From LB3-1 sp036401895 (lineage in GTDB: Bacteria; Chloroflexota; Chloroflexia; Chloroflexales; Kallotenuaceae), in contig DASWTW010000401.1 in NCBI GenBank assembly GCA_036401895.1, positions 1 through 45,734 on the forward strand: a stretch of DNA of 45,734 nt, written 5' to 3'. Below the pieces are notes generated by a model, which saw only the letters and a program-made list of their open reading frames with translations, made no database searches and was not told the origin of the DNA. The position numbers and the translations under genes were made by a program. Position 1 is the first letter of the stretch. Each line of letters begins with the position of its first letter. Below are positions 1 through 7,126 of the stretch, in pieces.

Positions 1-758
1 ATCGCGCGCTGCCCCGCCCGGCGCTGTGTCGTGTAGCGTGCGTCGACCCCCGGCACCAGCTCATCAGCGATAAAACGGCAGTAGTCGCGATTGAGATCGT
101 AGTCGGCGCGACGGCCGTGCTCGCTGGATGGATCGATGAACACGGCAATACAGGGCGGAATATCGCCCGCCGCGATCAGATTATCGAAAATGGTCTGCGC
201 GCCGGCAAAGGTGAGATAATCGCCGCCGTCGTGGAAATACACGCTGGGATAGCGCTGTCCGGCATCATAGCCAGCAGGCGTGTAGATCCAGATTGTGCGC
301 GTCGCAGGATAGTGCCGGCTGCTGAAGTTGGCAAAGCGCTCAACCTTGCCTGCGGGCACGCCAGAACGCGGCCGCCACTCGCCGGGATCGCTGTGCTGCG
401 GCATGCACACCTCAGCGCGTGGCCCGTAGCCGCTTGGAACCTGGCGCGGGTTGCGCGGATCGCCGATGTCTACGCCGTCGACCAGCAGATGATAGTCCAG
501 CCGCGCGTCGGCCTCGTAGCGACCATCGTCGAACCAGAGCGTGGTCTGGCCTAGCCGCGTGAGTGGTCGCGATTGCTCGCCCAGCATATCGCCGCGCAGC
601 ACAACCGACTCGGCCGCGCCCATGTAGAAGATGATCGCGCGACCATCGCTGATTAGCGGCGAGACTGGATTCGCGGCGACGAACGCCTCGACGAGCTGCT
701 GTTGCTGCGCCGCATCCGCTGCTGCTGCCTGATCTACCAGGTGATCGAATTCATGCAT
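1..758 (-). CDS. Enterochelin-esterase-like / esterase D family hydrolase (3' end cut off)
   Basis: Read on the minus strand from an ATG at 758, the frame stays open for about 252 codons and runs off the left edge. The first ~110 residues look like the beta-sandwich domain that precedes the hydrolase in Fes/IroD-type esterases, with WFDDGRYEADARLDYHLLVD and a DPRNPRQVPSG segment. From about residue 150 the alpha/beta-hydrolase core begins, with RTIWIYTPAGYD and YPSVYFHDGGDYL, the hallmark of the esterase D (PF00756) family. The window ends just before the expected GxSxGG nucleophile elbow, so the catalytic serine cannot be seen. The family hydrolyses siderophore or other carboxylic esters; the substrate here is unknown. 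The predicted protein is cytoplasmic, with no signal peptide. Repeat arrays lie just upstream. Confidence 0.8.
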   Translation of the reverse strand, partial: MHEFDHLVDQAAAADAAQQQQLVEAFVAANPVSPLISDGRAIIFYMGAAESVVLRGDMLGEQSRPLTRLGQTTLWFDDGRYEADARLDYHLLVDGVDIGDPRNPRQVPSGYGPRAEVCMPQHSDPGEWRPRSGVPAGKVERFANFSSRHYPATRTIWIYTPAGYDAGQRYPSVYFHDGGDYLTFAGAQTIFDNLIAAGDIPPCIAVFIDPSSEHGRRADYDLNRDYCRFIADELVPGVDARYTTQRRAGQRA

Positions 759-768
759 AGAATAACGA

Positions 769-881
769 GCAAATGAACAAACGAACAAACGAACAAAATC
801 AAGAACCTAATAAACGAATAAACCGGAGATGATCGAAACTTCTTTGTTCCCTTGTTCTCCTGTTCTCTTGTTTCCTTATTC
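769..881. repeat. Two opposed arrays of GAACAAA / TTTGTTC units
   Basis: Positions 769-823 carry GAACAAAC-type units (GAACAAAC twice, then GAACAAAA, then GAACCTAATAAAC). Positions 840-881 carry the opposite orientation (TTTGTTCC, TTGTTCTCC, TGTTCTC, TTGTTTCC). The two halves could pair as an imperfect hairpin. The TAA stop of the downstream acetyltransferase (876-878) lies inside the second array. The same unit types recur at 2991-3080, 14129-14202, 21611-21822, 33442-33814 and 43849-44094. Confidence 0.8.
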
Positions 882-1403
882 GCCCGCAGGACGTTTTTTC
901 GCCAGCCAGACTGTTGTACGGCTAGTGTGCGGATCGTGGGTGGTGGAGCCGGAGTACTGGTATCCGCGCCGCAGCCAGAAGTGCTGGCCCAGCTTACTGC
1001 TCTCGGCCACGCCCGCCGTGACAAACTCAATCTCGGGATCGGCAAACAGCGCCTGCTCCAACAGATCGGCCGCCTCGCTCCCCAGGCCGTGCTGCTGATA
1101 CGGACCGCCGATCAAGAGCAGCGCGATCGTCGCAGTATCCGACATCGTCGCTTCGAGCTGCACGTCCGCCACGCCGATCAGCGCGTTATCACTGCGGCGA
1201 ACAATCCCGTACAACTGGCGGCCCTCGGTGCGCTGTGCCTCAAGGAAATCGGTCTGCAACTGGAGCTTGCTGACCGGATCGCGACCATAGCCGATCGCCG
1301 ACCAATAGTTGGGCGTGAAGCGATACAAACGCATCACCGCATCGAGATCGTCGTCTTCGAGTGGACGCAGACGCACCTGCTGGCCGCTGTACTCTTGCAG
1401 CAT
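876..1403 (-). CDS. GNAT family N-acetyltransferase
   Basis: This 175-residue protein has GNAT-fold features. An N-terminal VRLRPLEDDDLDAVMRLY segment matches strand beta-1 and helix alpha-1. A central segment reads LIGVADVQLEATMSDTATIALLLIGG, and an acetyl-CoA pyrophosphate loop of the form PYQQHGLGSEAADLLEQA follows (the canonical motif is QxxGxG/A). The C-terminal FWLRRGYQYSG is the usual closing segment. It should transfer an acetyl group from acetyl-CoA to an amine; the substrate cannot be told. The ATG at 1403 is preceded by AGGGA about 6 nt upstream. The last residues (KKRPAGE) and the stop codon run into a GAACAAA-type repeat array, so the 3' end may have been reshaped by the repeat. 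Confidence 0.85.
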   Translation of the reverse strand: MLQEYSGQQVRLRPLEDDDLDAVMRLYRFTPNYWSAIGYGRDPVSKLQLQTDFLEAQRTEGRQLYGIVRRSDNALIGVADVQLEATMSDTATIALLLIGGPYQQHGLGSEAADLLEQALFADPEIEFVTAGVAESSKLGQHFWLRRGYQYSGSTTHDPHTSRTTVWLAKKRPAGE

Positions 1404-1628
1404 CGATGGTCCCTTTCGTCACTGCTGCTTTGAATCGTTGGAGGACTGCATCAGCTTACCACATCTTGCCCCGTATCGGTAGCGCCTTGTTTGACGATCT
1501 CAGGAGAGATCGGTCACGATCAGCCTTTAGTTGCAGGCTGCAACCTTCTTCCTCACCATGCAGCGAGCCGCCGCTTGGGGCATAATGCAGCGCAATCGTT
1601 CCACCGCTCAACGCAGATAGGAGCTATC

Positions 1629-2225
1629 GTGTCAAGAATTATCCGCCGCCAGGGCTTAATCATCATTCATATTGTGCTGACGCTGCTCACGCTATCCGCC
1701 TGTGCCTCAAGCGCGCCTGCTGCCATCGAAACACCGGAAGTGGTAGCCACGCCCGAGATCCAGGCGACACAGGACGCCCGAGCAACCGAGGGTCAAGCCA
1801 GCGAGGACCGGCTGCGGCTGGCCCGCACCGAGTGCCAGGAGTTGCAGACGGCACTGGCTCAGCAGCTGGCAACCGAGATCAGCCAGACCGAAGGGCCGCT
1901 TCCGCATCAGCTTGCAGGGCACGCCGGCATATCATGTACATTTACCGCCAAAGGCACCGGCAAAGAGTTTGGTAGCTTCCTCGACGTGGCAGATAAGATT
2001 CGCGCCACATTGAACGAGCGCGGCTGGATCGAGCGTGGACAGTCCAGGGCCGATGGCCCGACCGGCACTCAGGCTGAATTTAACAAAAGCACTTCTACCG
2101 CTATCATAAACGTTAGCTGGCAGCCTGCGCCCGAGGTTCAGTGCCCGGCAGACCAGCCGATCAGCGCCTGCGAGGTCGCGCCCGAGCAGCAGATCTTCAA
2201 CATTGAGCTTAGACTCTCGCTGTAG
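1629..2225 (+). CDS. Small lipoprotein of unknown function
   Basis: I place the start at GTG 1629, preceded by AGGAG at about 1618-1622; an upstream in-frame ATG at 1491 would add an implausible extension. The 198-residue product begins with arginines, a hydrophobic stretch and the lipobox LSAC (about residues 22-25), so it should be lipidated and exported. The mature part has a short Ala/Pro/Thr linker, a helical region rich in Gln and Glu, and two further Cys pairs (ISCTF, and VQCPADQPISACEV). I recognise no family. It is separated from the convergent hydrolase gene by a bidirectional hairpin. Confidence 0.75.
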   Translation: MSRIIRRQGLIIIHIVLTLLTLSACASSAPAAIETPEVVATPEIQATQDARATEGQASEDRLRLARTECQELQTALAQQLATEISQTEGPLPHQLAGHAGISCTFTAKGTGKEFGSFLDVADKIRATLNERGWIERGQSRADGPTGTQAEFNKSTSTAIINVSWQPAPEVQCPADQPISACEVAPEQQIFNIELRLSL

Positions 2226-2248
2226 CCTCCGGCAATCCCGCGCAGCAT

Positions 2249-2275
2249 CAGAGCGACTCGATTTGAGTCGCTCTG
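2249..2275. terminator. Bidirectional hairpin between convergent genes
   Basis: A perfect 11-bp stem (CAGAGCGACTC / GAGTCGCTCTG) with loop GATTT lies 24 nt after the lipoprotein stop codon and 8 nt beyond the convergent hydrolase stop. The plus-strand tail GTTTGTGTTT is T-rich but interrupted, so termination is likely but not textbook. Confidence 0.75.
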
Positions 2276-2283
2276 GTTTGTGT

Positions 2284-2955
2284 TTAACGCCGCACCTGCG
2301 CGAACAGCCAGGGAAACAGATCCGGCTCGGCGTAGGCCAGATCCCAGGAGTTATGCCCAACTTCGGGATAAAGCGTGAAGCGCACGTTGCCGCCGCACGC
2401 TTGCAGCGCATCGACCAGCTCCTGGGACTCGGACGGCAGCACAACCTCATCATTCGCACCGTGAAATACCCACAGCGGAACATCCTTCAAAACGCAGGCT
2501 TTTTCGGGAAATCCCGCGTACCAATCGCCGCCGCCACAGATCGGCACGACCGCCGCGAAGCGCTCGGGATGGCGCACCGCGAAATGCCAGGTGCCATAGC
2601 CACCCATGCTCAGGCCGGTCAGGTAGATCCGGTCGGAGTCAACCGCGTAGCTCGTCGTAATCTCATCAAAGAGCGCATCCAGCGACTCCCATTCCCAGAT
2701 CCAGTTGGTCTCGGGCGGGCACTGCGGCGATACGACGATCGCGGGGAAGTCAGGCTGCTGATCCACAAGCTTGGGCATGCCATGCTTTTTGACCTGCTCA
2801 ACGTCAGTGCCGCGCTGGCCGCTGCCGTGCAGAAAGATGATCAAGGGCCAGCGCCGCTGCGGATCGTCGCCGTAGCCCGGAGGCAGATGGAGCAAATACT
2901 GGAGCCAGAGTGTTTTTGTGATCGTCTCGCTGAGCGTTTGGGCGCGCTGAGTCAT
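2284..2955 (-). CDS. Alpha/beta hydrolase, predicted peptidase/esterase (COG4099-like)
   Basis: I chose ATG 2955 because AGGAACG lies just upstream. The longer in-frame extension reads through a repeat array and is unlikely to be translated. The 223-residue product has the order expected of a dienelactone-hydrolase/esterase fold: an oxyanion-hole strand PLIIFLHGSGQRGTD (about residues 28-42), a nucleophile elbow GLSMGG, an acid-bearing strand LWVFHGANDEVV and a C-terminal catalytic His in PEVGHNSWD. It is similar in size and motifs to the COG4099/phospholipase-carboxylesterase group. No signal peptide is seen, so it is probably cytoplasmic. The substrate is unknown. It is convergent with the lipoprotein gene, and its upstream flank is a repeat-bearing intergenic region. 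Confidence 0.85.
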   Translation of the reverse strand: MTQRAQTLSETITKTLWLQYLLHLPPGYGDDPQRRWPLIIFLHGSGQRGTDVEQVKKHGMPKLVDQQPDFPAIVVSPQCPPETNWIWEWESLDALFDEITTSYAVDSDRIYLTGLSMGGYGTWHFAVRHPERFAAVVPICGGGDWYAGFPEKACVLKDVPLWVFHGANDEVVLPSESQELVDALQACGGNVRFTLYPEVGHNSWDLAYAEPDLFPWLFAQVRR

Positions 2956-2990
2956 GGCATCGTTCCTTTCAGGCGGCAGTATAAAGGCGA

Positions 2991-3130
2991 AAGAACAAAG
3001 GAACAAACGAACAAGCGAACAAAGAGAGAACCAAGAATTAGGGAGAACAAAGGAATAAAGAGTTTTTATTGTTCGTTTGTGCGCCCGGAGGGCACCCGGC
3101 TCCTTTGTTTGCCCGCAGGGCAAGGGATGA
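2991..3130. repeat. GAACAAA array with REP-like tail
   Basis: Positions 2991-3060 carry repeated GAACAAAG/GAACAAAC/GAACAAGC units, followed by a TTTTTATTGTTCGTTTG segment in the opposite orientation (3063-3079) and then a GC-rich tail with GGGCACCCGGC and GGGATGAGGGCC (to about 3130). The 374-bp gap between 2956 and 3329 contains this element and, near 3250-3300, an AT-richer stretch that probably holds the promoter of the VWA gene. No other gene is seen in the gap. Confidence 0.75.
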
Positions 3131-3329
3131 GGGCCACGAATCTAGGGAACAAAAATCAGCTCTGCATCATCTTCTACTGAGACGCGCCTGAAAGGAGAGA
3201 TCGCTGATGCTGCTGTCAGCCGGCAAGCAAGTGAAGAGGCCAGAGGAGAGACTTACAGAAACCACATCAAACGATATTCATTGATTGGGCGCGGCTGAAC
3301 GAACATCCGTCTCGTGTATGGAGGGTTTC

Positions 3330-5099
3330 GTGAAACAACGTAACTCAATCCTGCTCTCGCTGATCGTCTGTTTCATGCTGGTACTCACAGCGTGCGGCGG
3401 CGCGGCGAGTACTCCAGCAGAACGACCAGCCAGCTCACCTGCCGCTTCCTCGGCAGGCAGTCCGCAATCGCCCTCACAGAACAGAACCGGTGACTCCAAG
3501 CCACAGAACAACTCTTCAGAAAACAGCGGTGCGCCGCAGGCATCGGCTGCCGCATCTCCACCCGCAGCGCTGCCCGAAGCCGCAGAGGCGGCCAGGCCAC
3601 CTGATGTAGCCGGAGGAGCGCCGCCACCCGCCGAGTCGCTGACCGACTCGGAGCATCCGCCGCAGCCTACGGAATATGGCTATCCACCACCGCGCCGACG
3701 GCCGGAGAGCCCGCCCAATCCCGGCCAGCCGCCCTACGACTCGACCTTCTACCAGAACTACGGCGTCAATCCCTTCTTCGACGCGGTAGAAGATCCGCTT
3801 TCGACCTTTGCCATGGATATCGATACCGCCTCCTACACGGTGATGCGTCGCTATCTGAGCGACGGCAATCTGCCCGACCCGGACTCAGTGCGCGTCGAGG
3901 AGTATCTCAACTACTTCAACTACCGTTATCCGCAGCCCGAGGATGGCGGCGCGTTTGCGATCTACACCGAAGCCGCGCCGTCGCCCTTTGGCGGCAAAAA
4001 CTACGATGTCGTGCAGATCGGCATCCAGGGTAAGACGATCGCCGAAGAGGATCGCGCGCCGACCTCGCTAACCTTTGTGATCGATGTGTCGGGCTCGATG
4101 CAGCGCGAGAATCGGCTGGAGACCGTCAAGCAGTCGCTGTCGATGCTGGTAGAGCAGCTACGCCCCGACGATCAGATCGGCATTGTGGTGTATGGATCGG
4201 ACGCAGAGTCGATCCTGGAGCCCACCAGCGGCCGGGATAAGCAGCGGATCTTGCGCGCGATCGACTCGCTCGCACCCAGCGGCTCGACCAACGTCGAGGC
4301 CGGGCTGGATATCGGCTTTGCGCAGGCTGAGGAAGCGTTTATTCGCGGCGGCACCAATCAGATCCTGCTCTGCTCGGATGGCGTCGCCAACAACGGCGTG
4401 ACCGATCCGCAGGCGCTGCTGCAAAAGTACGATCGCTACACGTCGCAGGGCATCAAGCTTTCGACGTTTGGCTTTGGCATGGGCAATTTCAACGATGTGC
4501 TGATGGAGCAGCTCGCCGACGCGGGCAACGGCTTCTACAGCTACATCGACACGCTGGAGCAGGCCAAGCGCCTGTTTGTGGATAATCTGACCGGCACGCT
4601 CCAGCTCATCGCGCGCGACGCCAAGGTGCAGGTCGAGTTTAATCCCGAGGTCGTGAGCTACTACCGGCTGATCGGCTACGAGAACCGCGATGTCGCCGAT
4701 CAGGATTTCCGCAACGATACCGTGGACGCGGGCGAGGTCGGCTCCGGCCACAGCGTGACGGCGCTCTACGAGATTTATCGCGTCCCGGAGGCCACCGGCG
4801 ATATTGCCACCGTGCGCATTCGCTACCACAAGCCCGACAACTCGAAGATCATCGAGGAGGCTCAGACGCTCGGCAGCCAGGATCGGCTCGACCGTTTCGA
4901 CGAGACCAGCGGACGCTTCAAGCTAGCGGTCAGCGTCGCGGAGTACGCCGAGCTGCTGCGCTACTCGCGCTGGACGCGTGGCACGACGCTGGATGATGTG
5001 GTCGAGCTGTCCTACGAGGCGCTGCCCAGCTTCCAGGGCGATCAGGATGTCCAGGAATTCGTCGATCTGCTCGGCAGGGCAGCGGCGCTCGCAGACTAA
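3330..5099 (+). CDS. VWA-domain lipoprotein, YfbK family
   Basis: The GTG at 3330 follows GGAGGG by 4 nt and gives a signal sequence ending in lipobox LTAC, so the 589-residue product should be a membrane-anchored lipoprotein. After a long Pro/Ala/Ser-rich linker (about residues 25-130) comes the YfbK-type N-terminal region (STFAMDIDTASYTVMRRYL), then a von Willebrand factor A domain with an intact MIDAS motif DVSGS at about residues 252-256 and the later ILLCSDGVANNG. A DUF3520-like C-terminal region starts near residue 410. VWA domains bind metal ions and protein partners; the partner here is unknown. The E. coli homologue YfbK is also of unclear role. A strong rho-independent terminator follows within 25 nt, so the gene is probably monocistronic. 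Confidence 0.92.
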   Translation: MKQRNSILLSLIVCFMLVLTACGGAASTPAERPASSPAASSAGSPQSPSQNRTGDSKPQNNSSENSGAPQASAAASPPAALPEAAEAARPPDVAGGAPPPAESLTDSEHPPQPTEYGYPPPRRRPESPPNPGQPPYDSTFYQNYGVNPFFDAVEDPLSTFAMDIDTASYTVMRRYLSDGNLPDPDSVRVEEYLNYFNYRYPQPEDGGAFAIYTEAAPSPFGGKNYDVVQIGIQGKTIAEEDRAPTSLTFVIDVSGSMQRENRLETVKQSLSMLVEQLRPDDQIGIVVYGSDAESILEPTSGRDKQRILRAIDSLAPSGSTNVEAGLDIGFAQAEEAFIRGGTNQILLCSDGVANNGVTDPQALLQKYDRYTSQGIKLSTFGFGMGNFNDVLMEQLADAGNGFYSYIDTLEQAKRLFVDNLTGTLQLIARDAKVQVEFNPEVVSYYRLIGYENRDVADQDFRNDTVDAGEVGSGHSVTALYEIYRVPEATGDIATVRIRYHKPDNSKIIEEAQTLGSQDRLDRFDETSGRFKLAVSVAEYAELLRYSRWTRGTTLDDVVELSYEALPSFQGDQDVQEFVDLLGRAAALAD

Positions 5100-5120
5100 G
5101 GCGGTAGTTCAAGTCGGCAG

Positions 5121-5151
5121 GGGACGGCTCGTTGCGAGTCGTCCCTTTTTT
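5121..5151 (+). terminator. Rho-independent terminator after VWA lipoprotein gene
   Basis: An 11-bp stem GGGACGGCTCG / CGAGTCGTCCC with one G-U pair and a TTG loop is followed by TTTTTT, 21 nt after the stop codon at 5099. Confidence 0.92.
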
Positions 5152-5271
5152 GTGTACCAAACACACATTCTACTTGGTATAATTAGATCACTTGTTTCCT
5201 ATGTTTTAGAAAACCAAATGGTAGATACCTTGGCCTTATCGCAGATTATTATGCCGTGATTAGAAGGTACT

Positions 5272-6087
5272 TTGAAACCCGCGCTCTCCTTACTCGTAAC
5301 AGCAACTATGCAAACACAAACACCAGCACCAACACTACAGGATAAACTTCGAGACCCTATTTGGCAATCTACTACAGGTCTTCTTGCTCTGCTACTTACT
5401 GTTGTAAGCATATGGTTAGCTTGGACTGCACTCAATACAAAGGCACTGAATGTTGAAGTTATCTCACAAACACCACTCCTCACAGTACAAGATGAGGCAG
5501 CAGGTCGTCTACAAATTGCCTTTGATGGTAAGCCTGTAGAAGACGTAACACTGAGTGTCATAAAAGTAACCAACAGTGGCAACGCACCAATTCTGGATAC
5601 CGATTTTCAACGCCCACTAACTCTCTCTTTTGGAGAAACCGCCGAAGTACTAAGTGCGGAAGTTGTAGAAATGATCCCTCCGAACATCGGCGCATCTGTC
5701 AAAGTGGTATCTAACACTGCTGAACTGAATCCTATACTGCTTAATAGTGGTAATACAGTTACGATGAAAATACTTCTCACTCGTTATAATAATAATGTAA
5801 CAGCTGATGCTCGCATTGTTGGAGTTAGTCAACTGTATTTCCAAGCTAAGAAGCATAATTTTTTTATTCAAATAATAGTTGGTTTTATAGTAACTGCCCC
5901 TTTTGCTTTTATTACTTATAGGGTTTCCAATCATTTATTAAAGCCTTATCAAAGTCAATCTTTATGGAAATCTTTCATTTTGGAAGTAATTATTCCAACA
6001 TCAATTATGGCTATTGTGTTATTAATCACATATCCACTGGTGCGTAAAATAGGAACGATAATACTTCAAAGCTTACCTATTTCATAG
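5272..6087 (+). CDS. AT-rich membrane protein of unknown function
   Basis: The best start is TTG 5272, because AGAAGG lies 4-9 nt upstream. An alternative ATG at 5308 (residue 13) has no clear binding site. The 271-residue product has one transmembrane segment near residues 33-52, an extracytoplasmic or cytoplasmic region of about 140 residues rich in beta strands (ending LTLSFGETAEV and VTMKILLTRYNNN), and two C-terminal hydrophobic segments near residues 193-213 and 233-255. I do not recognise the family. Base composition is strikingly AT-rich compared with all neighbours, with AAT, TTA and ATA codons that are rare elsewhere here, which points to recent acquisition. It sits beside a vapBC pair and a duplicated gene end. 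Confidence 0.75.
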   Translation: MKPALSLLVTATMQTQTPAPTLQDKLRDPIWQSTTGLLALLLTVVSIWLAWTALNTKALNVEVISQTPLLTVQDEAAGRLQIAFDGKPVEDVTLSVIKVTNSGNAPILDTDFQRPLTLSFGETAEVLSAEVVEMIPPNIGASVKVVSNTAELNPILLNSGNTVTMKILLTRYNNNVTADARIVGVSQLYFQAKKHNFFIQIIVGFIVTAPFAFITYRVSNHLLKPYQSQSLWKSFILEVIIPTSIMAIVLLITYPLVRKIGTIILQSLPIS

Positions 6088-6219
6088 TCACTGGCATCTC
6101 CTATAGCTCAAACTTTATAGTTTGCACAAGGCCAGACCTGAGCGTTTTCTCGTACTTATCCTATAAGGATATGCCTCTAGATTATTCATAACCCTTTGTA
6201 TCGCTTCTATAAAACTCAA

Positions 6220-6249
6220 GCGCTCCTCAAATTGAGAAGCGCGTTTTTT
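6220..6249 (+). terminator. Rho-independent terminator
   Basis: GCGCT-C-CTCAA pairs with TTGAG-A-AGCGC (one mismatch) and is followed by GTTTTTT. It lies 130 nt after the AT-rich gene and 14 nt beyond the duplicated lipoprotein gene end. The 6088-6219 stretch contains a TATCCTATAAGGATA palindrome near 6157-6171 but no gene that I can support. Confidence 0.85.
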
Positions 6250-6262
6250 GCTACACACGCTC

Positions 6263-6337
6263 CTACTTCCCGTTGGCCTCGTTCATCGCCGTGCACGCCG
6301 CCTGCACCATCGCGACCGGATCGACGTCGGTTTCAAG
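6263..6337 (-). pseudogene. Duplicated 3' end of the sugar-binding lipoprotein gene
   Basis: On the minus strand this fragment encodes LETDVDPVAMVQAACTAMN followed by EANGK and a TAG stop. The intact gene at 7127-8437 ends LETDADPIATVQAACTAMN followed by EANGK and stop, so 21 of 24 residues match and the similarity extends a few bases past the stop. There is no start codon or upstream part: a few codons 5' of the match lies the TAA stop of vapC (6356-6358), in the same frame. It is the stump of a second, slightly diverged copy. Confidence 0.88.
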
Positions 6338-6355
6338 AATGTCACGTCCTCGGGC

Positions 6356-6787
6356 TTAAATCCAGTTTGCGATCCAAATCACTTGTGGGAAGGTGTTTTG
6401 CACTGCATTGACGAAGCGCTCATCGGCTGTAATGAATGGACACTGTTCGCGGAGGCTGAGCGCCAGGTAGAGCGAATCGTACACGGTACGCTGGTGCGTA
6501 ACAGCGAGATGGTAAGCATCATCAAGTAACACTGTCGTTGGCGCGAGCGTAAACGTCAGGGCTTGAAACTTAGCCAGGGCTTCCTGGGCTTCAACAGCTG
6601 ACCACCGCTTGAGTAAGGTGTGCTTCTTCCAGATAATGTTGCCAACCTCAGCAGGCAAGAGATCAGGCGCAAGAAGCATAAGCGTTCCTTGCTCGTAAGC
6701 CAGCAAAATGCGCTCAGCTTCAGCAGCATATGGCTCGGCATCAAACCACTTGATTACAACACTGCTATCAACAACGACTGACGTCAT
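6356..6787 (-). CDS. vapC: VapC-like PIN-domain ribonuclease toxin
   Basis: This 143-residue protein has the PIN-domain acidic tetrad expected of VapC RNases. Asp7 lies in VVVDSSVVIKWF, Glu47 in LLPAEVGNIIWK, an Asp in VYDSLYLALS (about residue 103) and an Asp in FITADERFVNA (about residue 121). Family knowledge predicts Mg-dependent RNA cleavage, neutralised by the antitoxin encoded immediately upstream. The ATG at 6787 starts 3 nt after the antitoxin stop, so the two are translationally coupled. The stop codon abuts the duplicated lipoprotein-gene end in the same reading frame, which marks the cassette boundary. Confidence 0.93.
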   Translation of the reverse strand: MTSVVVDSSVVIKWFDAEPYAAEAERILLAYEQGTLMLLAPDLLPAEVGNIIWKKHTLLKRWSAVEAQEALAKFQALTFTLAPTTVLLDDAYHLAVTHQRTVYDSLYLALSLREQCPFITADERFVNAVQNTFPQVIWIANWI

Positions 6788-6790
6788 TGC

Positions 6791-7027
6791 TTAGCGCAGC
6801 CGATCCGCACGCAGCAGATCAACACTATCAATCGCGTCACCATACTTTGTATGCATCCGCTCACGAAACGCACGAATCTCACGTACCGCCTCATGACGCT
6901 GATGATCACTCTCCCCGCCGGGAGTCCACTGTTCGAGCAGATCTTCAACGCGGCTCAAGCCACGACGTTGGGCTTCAGTTTGCAGCCGCTGATATAAATT
7001 ATCCGAGACAACGACTGTTTGGCTCAT
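6791..7027 (-). CDS. vapB: VapB-like antitoxin
   Basis: This 78-residue protein begins QTVVVSDNLYQRLQTEAQRRG, a ribbon-helix-helix-like N-terminus for DNA binding. It is followed by a charged helix (RHEAVREIRAFRERMHTKYG) and a C-terminal VDLLRADR tail that would wrap the toxin. It is first in an operon with vapC. AGGAG lies 6 nt before the ATG at 7027. A TATAAT box at 7065-7060 is the likely -10 element, with a poor -35, as expected for an autoregulated toxin-antitoxin promoter. The whole cassette lies between the intact and duplicated 3' ends of the lipoprotein gene. Confidence 0.88.
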   Translation of the reverse strand: MSQTVVVSDNLYQRLQTEAQRRGLSRVEDLLEQWTPGGESDHQRHEAVREIRAFRERMHTKYGDAIDSVDLLRADRLR

Positions 7028-7126
7028 CCCATTCTCCTGTTTGCACCAAGTACACCAACATTATACATCGTGCTATACAGCTTAATGCTGGGTTAAAAGC
7101 AGCCTAATTTTGTGATACACAACCGC

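Noticed and set aside
1491..1628. N-terminal extension of the small lipoprotein from ATG 1491
   Set aside because: The GTG at 1629 has a good AGGAG site and begins a proper lipoprotein signal; the extension would bury it.
2956..3123. N-terminal extension of the alpha/beta hydrolase
   Set aside because: It is encoded by GAACAAA repeats; the internal ATG at 2955 has its own ribosome binding site.
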